This document shows, in pieces, positions 1 to 8,065 of a stretch of DNA of 64,000 nt. The stretch's first letter is position 1. Every line of letters starts with the position of its first letter. This DNA is from Maribacter sp. (GTDB lineage: Bacteria > Bacteroidota > Bacteroidia > Flavobacteriales > Flavobacteriaceae), in contig DRFI01000023.1 in NCBI GenBank assembly GCA_011050675.1, positions 332,079 through 396,078 on the forward strand, in the 5' to 3' direction. Both the position numbers and the translations under genes were made by a program. The notes beneath the pieces are model-generated. The model saw only the letters and a list, made by a program, of their open reading frames with translations. It was not told where the DNA came from and did not search any database.

Positions 1-1
1 C

Positions 2-145
2 AACTTAACATTCCATTCAGATTTTCAACTCAAGTTCGGCGAAGACCTTGTTGTAGTTAATGATCAGATTACATTATTATTCGTGAATACTACTGACGGT
101 TGGAAAATGGTCCATGAACATCATTCTCCTTTAAAATTAAATTAA
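2..145 (+). CDS. SnoaL/NTF2-like protein, C-terminal fragment (5' end outside window)
   Basis: An open frame runs in from the left edge and stops at a TAA at 143-145. The 47 visible residues end in a strand-rich segment with WKMVHEHHS near the C-terminus. That pattern is typical of the last beta strands of SnoaL/DUF4440 (NTF2-fold, ketosteroid-isomerase-like) proteins, where WKIxHxHxS closes the cone-shaped fold. These small proteins bind or isomerise hydrophobic ligands, but the substrate cannot be inferred from this tail. It lies 38 bases upstream of the FAD-linked oxidase and may share its transcript. Confidence 0.55.
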   Translation, partial: NLTFHSDFQLKFGEDLVVVNDQITLLFVNTTDGWKMVHEHHSPLKLN

Positions 146-183
146 CCTGCTCATTTTAAACAATTTAATCAATACCTTGAAAC

Positions 184-1575
184 ATGAAAAAATCAATAAA
201 AGACCTCTCCGCCCAAACCATAAATGCCTTTGCCACTAAATTAAAAGGCAGTCTTATATTACCATCAGATGAAAACTATGATGATACTAGGCAAGTGTAC
301 AATGCCATGATCGATAAACGCCCAGGTGTATTCGCCATGTGTAAAACCGTAGATGATGTTATCGCTTCTGTAAATTTTGGAAGAGATCATAATGTTCTGG
401 TAGCCATACGTGGTGGCGGACATAATGGTGCGGGTTTGGGCTTGTGTAATGACGGATTGGTTATTGATTTGTCCGGGATAAAATTCGTTGAGGTAGACTC
501 TTCTACCAATAGGGTAAAAGTAGGTGGCGGAAATATATGGAACGAGGTAGATGCTGCAATTCATGAGCATGGTTTAGCTATTCCTTCCGGTATGATTTCT
601 ACTACCGGAGTAGGGGGATTAACACTTGGCGGAGGTGTTGGTTACCTCACCCGTAAATACGGACTTACTATTGATAATTTGTTAGAAGCAGATATGGTAT
701 TGGCAGATGGTTCTTTTGTAACCGTCAATGCTACTGAAAATACCGATTTATTTTGGGCTATACGTGGTGGTGGTGGAAATTTTGGGGTGGTTACTTCTTT
801 TACATTTCAAGCACATGAATTAAAAACGGTTATTGGCGGACCTACCTTATGGCCCATTGAACAGGTAGAAGAAGTTATGGAATGGTACAATACCTTTATC
901 CATAAGGCTTCAGAAGACCTTAACGGATTTATAGCGACTATGGTGATACCTGAATCTCCATTTCCTGAGCATTTGCATAACAAGAAGTTCTGCGCAATTG
1001 TTTGGTGCTACGTTGGTGATCCAGATAAGTTTGATGCTATATTCAAGCCTGTCTTAGATTTAAATCCTGTTTTTGCACATGTAGGCGAAATGCCATTTCC
1101 AGCATTACAGAGTATGTTCGACGGACTTTTACCACCAGGGTTACAATGGTATTGGAGAGCAGATTTCTTCAACGATTTAGGTTCTGAGGTACGTGCCCAA
1201 CATTTAAAATATGGTTCAAAGATTCCAACGCCTTTATCACAAATGCATTTGTACCCTTTAAGTGGTGCAGCTAGTAGGGTAGGAGCAGAAGATACTCCCT
1301 GGGCATATAGAGATGCTAAATATGCAGGTGTTTATATTGGAGTAGATCCAGACCCAAAGAATGCCGATAAAATTATCAAATGGAGTAAGGACTATCAAGA
1401 AGCTTTACACCCATATTCCGCGGGTGGTGCATATTCTAATTTTATGATGGAAGAAGGTCAAGATCGTATTAAAGCTAGTTATAAGCACAATTACGAAAGG
1501 TTGGCAAGAATTAAAAACACCTACGATCCTAATAATTTGTTTAGAGTAAATCAAAATATTGTTCCAAAACCTTAG
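184..1575 (+). CDS. FAD-linked oxidase of the berberine-bridge-enzyme type (PCMH FAD domain + BBE tail)
   Basis: 463 residues. The PCMH-type FAD-binding domain covers roughly residues 45-215, with RGGGHN (His80 is the expected 8alpha-histidyl-FAD residue), SGIKFVEVD, and TTGVGGLTLGGGVGYLTRKYGL. The C-terminus (about 415-463) is the BBE domain, with the YDPNNLFRVNQNI signature. Family members oxidise alcohols, sugars or amines with O2 as acceptor. Bicovalent enzymes carry a Cys in the GxCPxxGxGG loop; here the loop reads GMISTTGVGG, so only the His linkage is expected. No signal peptide is seen, so it is probably cytoplasmic. ATG start. The substrate is not predictable from the sequence. Family assignment is confident. 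Confidence 0.9.
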   Translation: MKKSIKDLSAQTINAFATKLKGSLILPSDENYDDTRQVYNAMIDKRPGVFAMCKTVDDVIASVNFGRDHNVLVAIRGGGHNGAGLGLCNDGLVIDLSGIKFVEVDSSTNRVKVGGGNIWNEVDAAIHEHGLAIPSGMISTTGVGGLTLGGGVGYLTRKYGLTIDNLLEADMVLADGSFVTVNATENTDLFWAIRGGGGNFGVVTSFTFQAHELKTVIGGPTLWPIEQVEEVMEWYNTFIHKASEDLNGFIATMVIPESPFPEHLHNKKFCAIVWCYVGDPDKFDAIFKPVLDLNPVFAHVGEMPFPALQSMFDGLLPPGLQWYWRADFFNDLGSEVRAQHLKYGSKIPTPLSQMHLYPLSGAASRVGAEDTPWAYRDAKYAGVYIGVDPDPKNADKIIKWSKDYQEALHPYSAGGAYSNFMMEEGQDRIKASYKHNYERLARIKNTYDPNNLFRVNQNIVPKP

Positions 1576-1604
1576 CATATTAATACGCTTATAATATAGC
1601 AATG

Positions 1605-1637
1605 ACCCTGTGCAATTACGTACAGGGTTATTTGTTT
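1605..1637 (+). terminator. Hairpin terminator after the FAD-linked oxidase
   Basis: Inverted repeat ACCCTGT (1605-1611) / ACAGGGT (1622-1628) with a 10-base loop, followed by a T-rich stretch. It lies 30 bases past the oxidase stop codon and before the amidohydrolase, separating the two transcripts. Confidence 0.6.
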
Positions 1638-1692
1638 AAAATATGCTTATCCTGTCTATACAAATTGGTTATTTTCGTTATAAATCTTACGC

Positions 1693-3129
1693 ATGAAAAC
1701 TATTTGCTTTCTATTATCTGGGCTATGTACGCTATTTATAATTTCCTGTAATTCTAAAAAGGAAATGAATTATGATCTGGTGCTTCAATCGGTAACCGTT
1801 GTTGACACCTATTCAGGCAACTTGAGCGAAAATCAGAGTATTGCCTTATTGGGGGATTCAATTGCTGCTATTTTGGATGACGAAAGTGCAAAGATGTGGA
1901 AGGCTAAGAAAAAGGTAAATGCTAGCGGAAAATTTGTAATTCCCGGTCTTTGGGATATGCATGTACATTTTGGAGGCGGCGACAGCCTTATTACAGAGAA
2001 CAAGAACCTATTGCCGCTGTATATCGCTAACGGAGTAACTACTGTTCGCGATTGTTCAGCAGATATTAGTCCCGCTGTTTTTGAATGGAAGGCGAAGGTT
2101 AACAAAGGTTCACTTTTAGGACCTAATATTTTTTCATCAGGACCAAAAATAGAGGGTATCAATTCCATCTGGCCAGGTGATCAAGAGATTGGTGATGAAG
2201 CCGGACTAGAACTTGCCTTAGATTCCCTTGAAACCGTACAGGCAGATTTTGTAAAGATTACCGATAACACCCTTTCTCCCGAGCTTTTTGAGCTAGCCGT
2301 AAAAAAGGCACATGAACGTGGGTATAAAGTGTCTGGACATATTCCATTTAGCCTTAGGGCAATTGATCTTGCCAAGCAAGGGATGAGTACGGTAGAACAT
2401 ATGTCGTATATGCTAAAAGCAGGTTCTCCAGAAGAATCGGCTATTATAGAAAAATATAAGGTAAAGGAAATTGATTATGCATCGGCAAACAAAGCACTTT
2501 ACGATTCTTTCGATGACCAATATGCACTATCTATTTACAAAGAATTAAAGGGTAATAATACTGCCGTTGTACCTACGTTGATTGGTACCCGAATTACTTC
2601 TTTTCTAGATGAGGACGACCACTTAGCAGATGAGCAATTACAGTACTTAGGAAAAGGGCTTATAAAAACGTACGATTGGCGGGTTCAAAGAGCTAATAAA
2701 GCCAACGAAGAAGAAATATTGGAACGTAAAGAGCGATACGACAAACTAGTATCATTGATTCCGATCATTAAATCTTCGGGCATGGATATTATTGCTGGTA
2801 CCGATGCAGGGTTTCTAAACTCTTTTATATACCCAGGTTTTGCTTTGCACGAAGAGTTGAAGATCTTTGTTAATGCGGGATTAACTCCGCTGGAGGCACT
2901 TCAGACATCTGTTATCAACGGACCTAAATTCTTCGGACTTCTAGATCAGTATGGTTCTGTAGAGAAAGGTAAGAAAGCAGACTTGCTCCTTTTAAACTCA
3001 AATCCGTTAGAGAATATAGCAGCTACCAGCGATATTTTTATGCTTATCAGGCAAGGAAAAACCTACTCAAAACAAGATTTGGATGATTTATTATCCAATT
3101 TAAAAGAGCTAAACAAAGGTGAACAATAG
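1693..3129 (+). CDS. Amidohydrolase-family lipoprotein (imidazolonepropionase-like metallohydrolase)
   Basis: 478 residues. The N-terminus is a lipoprotein signal peptide with lipobox FIISC and mature Cys19. The metal site of the amidohydrolase superfamily is visible: MHVHFGGG (HxH, about residues 90-94), a mid-domain Lys in DFVKITDN, His residues in VSGHIPF and VEHMSYM, and the late Asp in AGTDAGF. The tail (GSVEKGKKADLLLLNSNPLENI) is the usual second half of the composite beta-sandwich. Members hydrolyse cyclic amides, dipeptides or related C-N bonds. The lipobox places it in the periplasm or at the outer membrane. Substrate unknown. It appears to be a single-gene transcript. Confidence 0.88.
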   Translation: MKTICFLLSGLCTLFIISCNSKKEMNYDLVLQSVTVVDTYSGNLSENQSIALLGDSIAAILDDESAKMWKAKKKVNASGKFVIPGLWDMHVHFGGGDSLITENKNLLPLYIANGVTTVRDCSADISPAVFEWKAKVNKGSLLGPNIFSSGPKIEGINSIWPGDQEIGDEAGLELALDSLETVQADFVKITDNTLSPELFELAVKKAHERGYKVSGHIPFSLRAIDLAKQGMSTVEHMSYMLKAGSPEESAIIEKYKVKEIDYASANKALYDSFDDQYALSIYKELKGNNTAVVPTLIGTRITSFLDEDDHLADEQLQYLGKGLIKTYDWRVQRANKANEEEILERKERYDKLVSLIPIIKSSGMDIIAGTDAGFLNSFIYPGFALHEELKIFVNAGLTPLEALQTSVINGPKFFGLLDQYGSVEKGKKADLLLLNSNPLENIAATSDIFMLIRQGKTYSKQDLDDLLSNLKELNKGEQ

Positions 3130-3198
3130 ATTTCCTTTAAATTGATCTTAACCCTATAAATAAGAATTACCATTAAGAGAGCCGCCACCATACCAGAA

Positions 3199-3927
3199 GT
3201 GCTACAGCAACTAGATAGCATTATTGACGATGCAATTACAAATAACGACCGTATCGGTTATTTCGCTTATTTATATAGACGGGTAACTGCGCAGATTCTT
3301 AAAGAAGTGCAACTAAAAAACTTCGAGGATAATGAGCGCATGGAGAAATTCGATGTGGCTTTCGCTAACTACTATTTAGATGCTTACTACGGTTATATTA
3401 ATAATACCCCTATTAGTAAATCTTGGGCATTTGCATTTCAAAATAAAAAGGAGCAGTTGACTATTCTACAACATATTATGTTGGGAATTAACACGCACAT
3501 TAATCTCGATTTAGGGTTAGCCGTAAGTGCCGAAATGCATGGGAAGGAGATATCAGAAATTGAAAATGATTTTACTAAGGTCAATAGTATTCTCGCTAGT
3601 ATCGTTAACGAAATGCAAGACCGACTTAGCCGCGTATCTAGTATGCTGTTCTTACTAGACCTAGCAGGTAAAAATACAGATGAAAAAATTATTAATTTTA
3701 GCATGCAAAAGGCACGAGAATTTTCATGGCATAACGGTAATTTACTTTGGGGTTTAGGAACTGAACACCAAGATGGTGCTATACACCAAATGGATTTGGT
3801 AGTCCTTGGTTTAGGGCAATTCATAAAAGCGCCTAAATCTAAAATTATTGATTACATGCTTGGTTTTATTACACGATTCGAAGAAAAGAATGTGGGAGTG
3901 GTGATTTCTAAGTTGAGGGAGGAGTAA
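3199..3927 (+). CDS. DUF5995 family protein
   Basis: 242 residues from a GTG start. The core (HIMLGINTHINLDLGLAVSAEM and the all-helical surroundings) matches DUF5995, a helical family of unknown function common in Bacteroidota. The start is doubtful: the same frame continues upstream to a stop at 3157-3159, and the added residues (IKRAATIPE before VLQQLDSIID) read like the usual N-terminus of the family. No ATG exists there, only ATT codons at 3166 and 3172 or ATA at 3160, so initiation may be non-canonical. A decayed copy of the last ~97 bases of this gene lies at 13315-13412. No signal peptide seen. Confidence 0.75.
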   Translation: MLQQLDSIIDDAITNNDRIGYFAYLYRRVTAQILKEVQLKNFEDNERMEKFDVAFANYYLDAYYGYINNTPISKSWAFAFQNKKEQLTILQHIMLGINTHINLDLGLAVSAEMHGKEISEIENDFTKVNSILASIVNEMQDRLSRVSSMLFLLDLAGKNTDEKIINFSMQKAREFSWHNGNLLWGLGTEHQDGAIHQMDLVVLGLGQFIKAPKSKIIDYMLGFITRFEEKNVGVVISKLREE

Positions 3928-4256
3928 ATTCTTTTTTTAATATTTGGCATGTTAAGACTTCTTTAAAATGGTATTCAATAAACCATTTATTCTCCATTCT
4001 TTATTTTATTTTTTTGTTAGTTCCTTTTATAAAATCTATAATTACTAATTGGAGAATTGCAATATTCAAAACCTTATTTATACCTAAAATTAATAGGGTT
4101 TTGACTAATCAATACCTGAAACAGCATTAAAAGGGTTTTAAATCTATTATATGTCTTAATTTGCTCGTATTTTAACCATAAGTAAATTTTTCTGATACAA
4201 TGTCTGTTTTACGAATGCTTATTTTGGTTTTGGTAGGTTCTAAAAAAGAATCCTAT
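3928..4256. other. AT-rich intergenic region upstream of the sigma factor
   Basis: About 330 bases with no convincing ORF. It contains T-runs after the DUF5995 stop, but I find no GTGACCT-type ECF promoter like those further downstream, so the sigma factor does not look autoregulated by that motif. A frame open from 4200 into the sigma gene has no family support and overlaps the leader. Confidence 0.4.
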
Positions 4257-4817
4257 ATGTCACTGGCAAAAAAACTAGATGATGCAAGTTTGGTTGAAAA
4301 AATCAAAACATCTCAAGACAGTCAGCTTTTTGGTATTCTATATGATCGTTATAGTAATAAGGTTTATAACAAGTGCTATAGTTTTACACATAATGAACCT
4401 GAGGCAAAAGACCTTACCCAAGAAATTTTTTTGAAAGTGTTTTTAAAACTTGACCTTTATAATGCTGTCAAGGCTTCTTTTTCCACTTGGTTGTTTGTCA
4501 TTACTTATAATTTTTGCACCAACTATGTAAACCGAACGAAGAAAAAAAATAATGCGGAAAGGTTAGATGATCATGAATATCATTTAGGAGAAGAACAAGA
4601 AATAGGTATTGACGACATCAATTCATTGGATCCAAACAAACTAACCAAGGCATTGCAACTTTTACCTCCAGAAGAGAAATCTTTGCTATTACTTAAATAC
4701 CAAGATGATGTTTCTATTAAAGAACTTCAGGTTTCTTTAGAACTGGGCGAGAGTGCTATTAAAATGAGATTAAATCGAGCCAAAATCAAAGTAGTTAAAA
4801 TTTATAATTCTTTGTAA
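4257..4817 (+). CDS. ECF-type RNA polymerase sigma factor
   Basis: 186 residues from the ATG at 4257; an in-frame upstream ATG at 4200 adds a hydrophobic stretch unlike any sigma factor, so the inner start is preferred. Region 2 (about residues 20-90) holds LYDRYSNKVYNKCY and the canonical EAKDLTQEIFLKVFLKL, followed by the FSTWLFVITYNFCTNYVNR segment. Region 4 (about 125-185) holds LQLLPPEEKSLLLLKYQDDVSIKELQVSLELGESAIKMRLNRAK, a helix-turn-helix that reads the -35 box. No anti-sigma factor follows; instead a 56-residue protein starts 2 bases after the stop. Four near-identical promoter motifs lie within the next 3.2 kb, and this factor is the obvious candidate to read them. Confidence 0.92.
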   Translation: MSLAKKLDDASLVEKIKTSQDSQLFGILYDRYSNKVYNKCYSFTHNEPEAKDLTQEIFLKVFLKLDLYNAVKASFSTWLFVITYNFCTNYVNRTKKKNNAERLDDHEYHLGEEQEIGIDDINSLDPNKLTKALQLLPPEEKSLLLLKYQDDVSIKELQVSLELGESAIKMRLNRAKIKVVKIYNSL

Positions 4818-4819
4818 TT

Positions 4820-4990
4820 ATGGAAGAAAATATATTTAAACGTATAGAAAGTAATAAAGAGCTTCCAAAAGAAGCCAAAGAAGAATTAGTTTCAAAAATT
4901 GAAACAGCAAAATTATTTCAGAGTTTTACCCAGCTTTTTGGAAAGGAATATTTCTCTACACTTACAGATTTTTTCAAAAAAGAAAAATAA
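4820..4990 (+). CDS. Small sigma-linked protein A (56 aa), unknown function
   Basis: ATG two bases after the sigma-factor stop, so almost certainly co-translated with it. The 56-residue product is charged and helical and ends in FFKKEK. It aligns over nearly its whole length with the 68-residue protein at 5117-5323: shared pattern xNxFKxI, then a Pro followed by charged residues, then IExAKLF / VENAKLL, then LF, and a final F-K cluster. It has no membrane segment, Cys pair or zinc site of a classical anti-sigma factor. Its position suggests a regulator or partner of the sigma factor, which is inference. I do not recognise a named family. Confidence 0.7.
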   Translation: MEENIFKRIESNKELPKEAKEELVSKIETAKLFQSFTQLFGKEYFSTLTDFFKKEK

Positions 4991-5037
4991 CCTGTTTATA
5001 GGAAATTAACATCAATTTCTTATAAAAATAAAATATA

Positions 5038-5063
5038 GTGACCTTTTATCTTTCTGGGGTATA
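5038..5063 (+). promoter_or_regulatory. ECF-like promoter, site A (upstream of small protein B and mscS)
   Basis: GTGACCTTTT (5038-5047), 8-base spacer, GGGGTATA (5056-5063). The motif and spacing match three further sites at 6164, 7138 and 7986, each in front of a gene of the same cluster. The -10-like box ends 53 bases before the ATG at 5117. Read as the recognition site of the sigma factor encoded just upstream (inference from recurrence and proximity). Confidence 0.75.
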
Positions 5064-5116
5064 AACTTATAGGAAGAAAGTTGTGCATATCAACTATCTC
5101 TATTTATATAATACAT

Positions 5117-5323
5117 ATGAAAGAGAAAAATGTCTTTAAAAAAATTGGTTTTCCACTATTGGATGTCCCTAGAGACTTAAAACAAAAAGTACTTGTTGAT
5201 GTTGAAAATGCTAAACTTTTAATGGATTTGGCAAATCTGTTTTCTTCAAATTTTAATTTTACAGCGAATCATATATTTAAAGAAGTTAAAAAAATAAACA
5301 ACCGTAAACCATGGAAACTATAA
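5117..5323 (+). CDS. Small sigma-linked protein B (68 aa), homologue of protein A
   Basis: 68 residues from the ATG at 5117, preferred over an in-frame TTG at 5081 because site A and its short leader lie immediately before it. Residues 1-50 align with the 56-residue protein following the sigma factor (NVFKKI, DVPRDLKQKV, VENAKLLMDLANLF, FKEVKK). The last 13 bases overlap the start of the MscS-type gene, so the two are probably translationally coupled. Mostly amphipathic helix, no signal peptide. Function unknown; duplication of this tiny family beside an ECF sigma factor suggests a regulatory or membrane-peripheral role (inference). Confidence 0.7.
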   Translation: MKEKNVFKKIGFPLLDVPRDLKQKVLVDVENAKLLMDLANLFSSNFNFTANHIFKEVKKINNRKPWKL

Positions 5324-6147
5324 CAACTTGGAAAGAATTGACCTCAAATACTTTAAACGAAATGGGACACAATATTATGAGTGTTATACCCAATATTGTT
5401 GGAGCACTCTTAATATTGATAATTGGTTGGATTGTTACGAGTCTTATCGTAATGGTGCTTAAAAGAGTTCTTAAGTTCATAAAAGCAGATAAATGGACAG
5501 AGACGATTAACACTAAATTGCTTTCTGGAAAAACATCATTAAAATTCGATGTTTCTAAAGTTGTACTAGTTTTTGTAAAGTGGATTATGTTCTTAATTTT
5601 TCTAATTGCAGCAGCAGATGTTATGCAATGGCAGATTGTATCTCAAGAAGTAGGTAATCTTTTAAGGTATCTTCCAAAGCTTTTTAGTGCTATTGCCTTA
5701 TTCATGGTAGGTCTTTATATAGCAGATTTTATTAAGAAAGCAATAAAAGGAGTTTTTGAATCTTTTGACCTTAAGGGTGATCGACTGGTAAGTACATTGG
5801 TATTTTATATTATAGCATTTATCATTACGGTAACGGCATTAAATCAGGCTGGTATAGAAACTGTAATAATTAGAAATAATGCTACATTAATACTTGGTGC
5901 ATTTCTAGCTGCAATTGTTATTTCATTCGGGCTTGGGTCTCGTGAAATTGTTAAGGATATTTTACGTACCTCTTATACCCGAAGAAAATTTAAAGTAGGG
6001 CAAGAGGTTAAATATAAAAATCAAATAGGTACTATTGAAACTATTGAAAATCTAACCTTGGACATTAGAACCGAGGAAGGACTTTTAGTGGTTCCAATAC
6101 ATAAATTTATCGCCGAAGAAGTATTGGTAACCAAAGATTCTCAATAA
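5311..6147 (+). CDS. Small-conductance mechanosensitive (MscS-type) channel
   Basis: 278 residues. Four or five hydrophobic helices (about 20-50, 75-100, 115-140, 155-180, 190-215) are followed by a soluble beta-rich tail. The first helices fit the 'conserved TM helix' repeats of YbdG/YnaI-like MscS relatives. The pore-lining region is rich in Ala/Gly (LILGAFLAAIVISFGLGSREIVKDI), followed by FKVGQEVKYKNQIGTIETIENLTLDIRT, the MscS beta domain. Such inner-membrane channels open on membrane tension and release solutes under hypo-osmotic shock. Expressed from promoter site A and overlapping small protein B. Family assignment is confident; gating properties are unknown. Confidence 0.88.
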   Translation: METITTWKELTSNTLNEMGHNIMSVIPNIVGALLILIIGWIVTSLIVMVLKRVLKFIKADKWTETINTKLLSGKTSLKFDVSKVVLVFVKWIMFLIFLIAAADVMQWQIVSQEVGNLLRYLPKLFSAIALFMVGLYIADFIKKAIKGVFESFDLKGDRLVSTLVFYIIAFIITVTALNQAGIETVIIRNNATLILGAFLAAIVISFGLGSREIVKDILRTSYTRRKFKVGQEVKYKNQIGTIETIENLTLDIRTEEGLLVVPIHKFIAEEVLVTKDSQ

Positions 6148-6163
6148 AAAAAGCAAAAACAAT

Positions 6164-6189
6164 GTGACCTTTTAGATTTTTCGTGTAAT
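6164..6189 (+). promoter_or_regulatory. ECF-like promoter, site B (upstream of the DUF2807 gene)
   Basis: GTGACCTTTT (6164-6173), 8-base spacer, CGTGTAAT (6182-6189). The first box is identical to site A and the spacer length is the same. The ATG at 6223 is 33 bases downstream. Confidence 0.72.
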
Positions 6190-6222
6190 AAGTTTAAATA
6201 CAAATCTTATTAAAATAAAAAC

Positions 6223-7047
6223 ATGAAAAATCAAATAGTATTAGTCGTTGTATTCTTAATGGCACTATCTGTAGTAGGGCAGAAAAAGGCAAAAATTGAT
6301 GGTAATAAAGAAGTTACCGATGTGTTTAAAACTTTAGAAGAATTCCATGCTATTGAAATAGCAGATAATCTTGAAGTTACCCTTACCCAAACCAGTGATA
6401 ATGGTTACCATTTAAAAACAGACGAAAATTTGGTCGATGTTATCAAGTTTGACATTTTAAACGGGGTTCTTAAAATTTATTCAACCCATACTATTAAAAA
6501 AAGTAAAGAACTGATTATCGATTTAACTTTTGTTAATGTGGATGCAATTACTTTAGTTGCCGATGCTGAATTAAATTCAAAAAATAGGTTAACTGCAGAT
6601 AAATTAATGTTTACCGCAAACGACAATGCAAAGTATGATCTTGATATACAAGTGGTAAACGCCACCTTTAATTTAAATCAAAACTCAAAGGGAGATTTAA
6701 TTTTGAAAGGTGATAAAACCACAATGATCTTAAATGACAATGCATTTTTAAAAGGGGACCTTATATCAGACGAATTAAGCATGACCGTAAACAAACGTGC
6801 AGATTTAGACATAAAAGGTGATGCTACCAATCTAAAATTAACAGCAACTGGTTCGTCCGATATTAAAGCTAAAAAATTAAGAGCAACCTATGCTGATCTT
6901 AATGCTTCTAACTCGGCAGATATTTATGTAAACGCTACGAAAGAACTTAAGGTTTATACAAAAGGAAAAAGCTATGTTTATGTGTATGGCAATCCAGAAA
7001 TAAAAGTCGAAGGGTTGAATGACAAGTCTAAAATCATTAAAAAATAA
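6223..7047 (+). CDS. Secreted DUF2807 (putative head-GIN, adhesin-like) protein
   Basis: 274 residues. Signal peptide at 1-20 (hydrophobic core VLVVVFLMALSVVG). The rest is a right-handed-helix-like repeat of short beta strands: FHAIEIADNLEVTLTQ, followed by many IxLxxDAxLxx / DLxIKGDAxxL / DIYVNATKELKVY strands, typical of DUF2807. Members are extracytoplasmic beta-solenoids in Bacteroidota with no proven biochemical role; envelope association is likely. It has its own ECF-like promoter and is followed by a strong terminator, so it is probably monocistronic and part of the same stress regulon. Confidence 0.85.
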   Translation: MKNQIVLVVVFLMALSVVGQKKAKIDGNKEVTDVFKTLEEFHAIEIADNLEVTLTQTSDNGYHLKTDENLVDVIKFDILNGVLKIYSTHTIKKSKELIIDLTFVNVDAITLVADAELNSKNRLTADKLMFTANDNAKYDLDIQVVNATFNLNQNSKGDLILKGDKTTMILNDNAFLKGDLISDELSMTVNKRADLDIKGDATNLKLTATGSSDIKAKKLRATYADLNASNSADIYVNATKELKVYTKGKSYVYVYGNPEIKVEGLNDKSKIIKK

Positions 7048-7090
7048 AGCATAACGTTTATACTAATTCCCTCAACTAAGTTTTCCTTTA

Positions 7091-7118
7091 AATGCCTCCC
7101 ATATGGAGGCATTTTTAA
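7091..7118 (+). terminator. Rho-independent terminator after the DUF2807 gene
   Basis: AATGCCTCC (7091-7099), 5-base loop, GGAGGCATT (7105-7113), then a T run. Perfect 9-bp stem 44 bases after the stop codon. Confidence 0.85.
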
Positions 7119-7137
7119 TATAGTAACGTTAAACATT

Positions 7138-7163
7138 GTGACCTTTTGAAAATTTGGGGTATC
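7138..7163 (+). promoter_or_regulatory. ECF-like promoter, site C (upstream of the LapA-like gene)
   Basis: GTGACCTTTT (7138-7147), 8-base spacer, GGGGTATC (7156-7163). Closest match to site A. The ATG at 7265 is about 100 bases downstream, a longer leader than at the other sites. Confidence 0.74.
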
Positions 7164-7264
7164 AATATAAAACCACCAGGTTATTTGATAATAATGAAAG
7201 TAAAGTGTCTAGTTTAAGAAGTTAGGTTAACCGAGATAATATCAATTCACTTAAATAATATAAA

Positions 7265-7474
7265 ATGAAATTCAAGACTTTAATAGCGATTTTTATTGGT
7301 GCTTTAATAGTGGTGTTTTCACTTCAGAACGCTGAAAGTATCGATGTTAGATTCTTTCTTTGGAAAGTGACTGCCTCTCGTGTATTAATAATATTGGGAA
7401 GCTTTGGGTTTGGTATACTAGTAGGTATTTTATTATCTGCAAAACGAAGATTGATTAATACAAAAACTTATTAA
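7265..7474 (+). CDS. LapA/DUF1049 family small membrane protein
   Basis: 69 residues with two transmembrane helices (about 5-20 and 38-58) separated by a short loop, NAESIDVRFFLWKVTASRVLII. This is the DUF1049 / lipopolysaccharide assembly protein A pattern (QNxExVxVxFLxW...LPLxxLLxxxFxxGxLxG). In enterobacteria LapA helps control LPS synthesis; in Bacteroidota the role is not established. The small basic tail RRLINTKTY is cytoplasmic. Driven by promoter site C and followed 3 bases later by an unknown protein. Confidence 0.82.
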   Translation: MKFKTLIAIFIGALIVVFSLQNAESIDVRFFLWKVTASRVLIILGSFGFGILVGILLSAKRRLINTKTY

Positions 7475-7477
7475 ACC

Positions 7478-7921
7478 ATGGCTAAAATACTCTCAGTAGA
7501 ACTTCAAAAAATACCAAAGTATATAAATGTAGGTGATGATGTAAATGATATAACGGTTTTGACAAAAATACAGTTTCATGATTTTGACCTTAAATTAGAA
7601 ATGCCTTATTGTCTTCACATATTTGTGTATGATATTCATGGAGATGTAGATGCCCCATTAGTTTTACCTAACTGGGATGAAAGTATATTAATCCCTGTTT
7701 CCTTAGATAGAAAAGATGATTTTCTTGGCAAAGAGGTAATTATGGTAAACGCTAGTGAATCTGAACTAATTGTTAATACACCCATGTCGCTAAAACTTGG
7801 TCAGTTTAATAGACAAATGTCGCTTACATCGAGAAAGTTAGAGGTTTTCGCAACAATTGCACCCGTAATAGCTAGAGCTTCAAAATATTCAGAACCTTTT
7901 ACCACAAACCTTAGTTATTAA
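7478..7921 (+). CDS. Hypothetical protein (147 aa) in the sigma-controlled cluster
   Basis: 147 residues, starting 3 bases after the LapA-like stop, so co-transcribed. No signal peptide or membrane helix. Predominantly beta by eye: KIQFHDFDLKLEMPYCLHIFVYDIHGD, SILIPVSLDRKDDF, IVNTPMSLKLGQFN. The layout suggests a compact beta sandwich. I do not recognise a family. Context (same transcript as LapA, ECF-like promoter, next to channels and an antiporter) suggests a cytoplasmic accessory to the membrane-stress response, which is inference. Confidence 0.6.
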   Translation: MAKILSVELQKIPKYINVGDDVNDITVLTKIQFHDFDLKLEMPYCLHIFVYDIHGDVDAPLVLPNWDESILIPVSLDRKDDFLGKEVIMVNASESELIVNTPMSLKLGQFNRQMSLTSRKLEVFATIAPVIARASKYSEPFTTNLSY

Positions 7922-7985
7922 AGAAATTTAGGTCAATATATCCTCAACTTATTTATTGGTCATTCAAAATAATTAATAAATCTAA

Positions 7986-8011
7986 GTGACCTATTGCCGA
8001 TTGTGTGTAAA
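7986..8011 (+). promoter_or_regulatory. ECF-like promoter, site D (upstream of the ATPase/antiporter/K+ channel operon)
   Basis: GTGACCTATT (7986-7995), 8-base spacer, TGTGTAAA (8004-8011). One mismatch in the first box, same spacing as sites A-C, and the second box resembles site B. The ATG at 8066 is 54 bases downstream, almost the same distance as at site A. Confidence 0.66.
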
Positions 8012-8065
8012 AAGACATATACATCAATTTAAAAGGAATAAAATTTATTTAAATCTAATTTTTCA

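Noticed and set aside
4200..4256. Upstream ATG of the sigma factor at 4200.
   Set aside because: It would add a hydrophobic segment not seen in sigma factors; the ATG at 4257 is preferred.
4820..5323. Toxin-antitoxin interpretation of the two small proteins.
   Set aside because: They are homologous to each other, not a toxin/antitoxin pair, and are separated by a promoter; linkage to the sigma factor and MscS explains them better.
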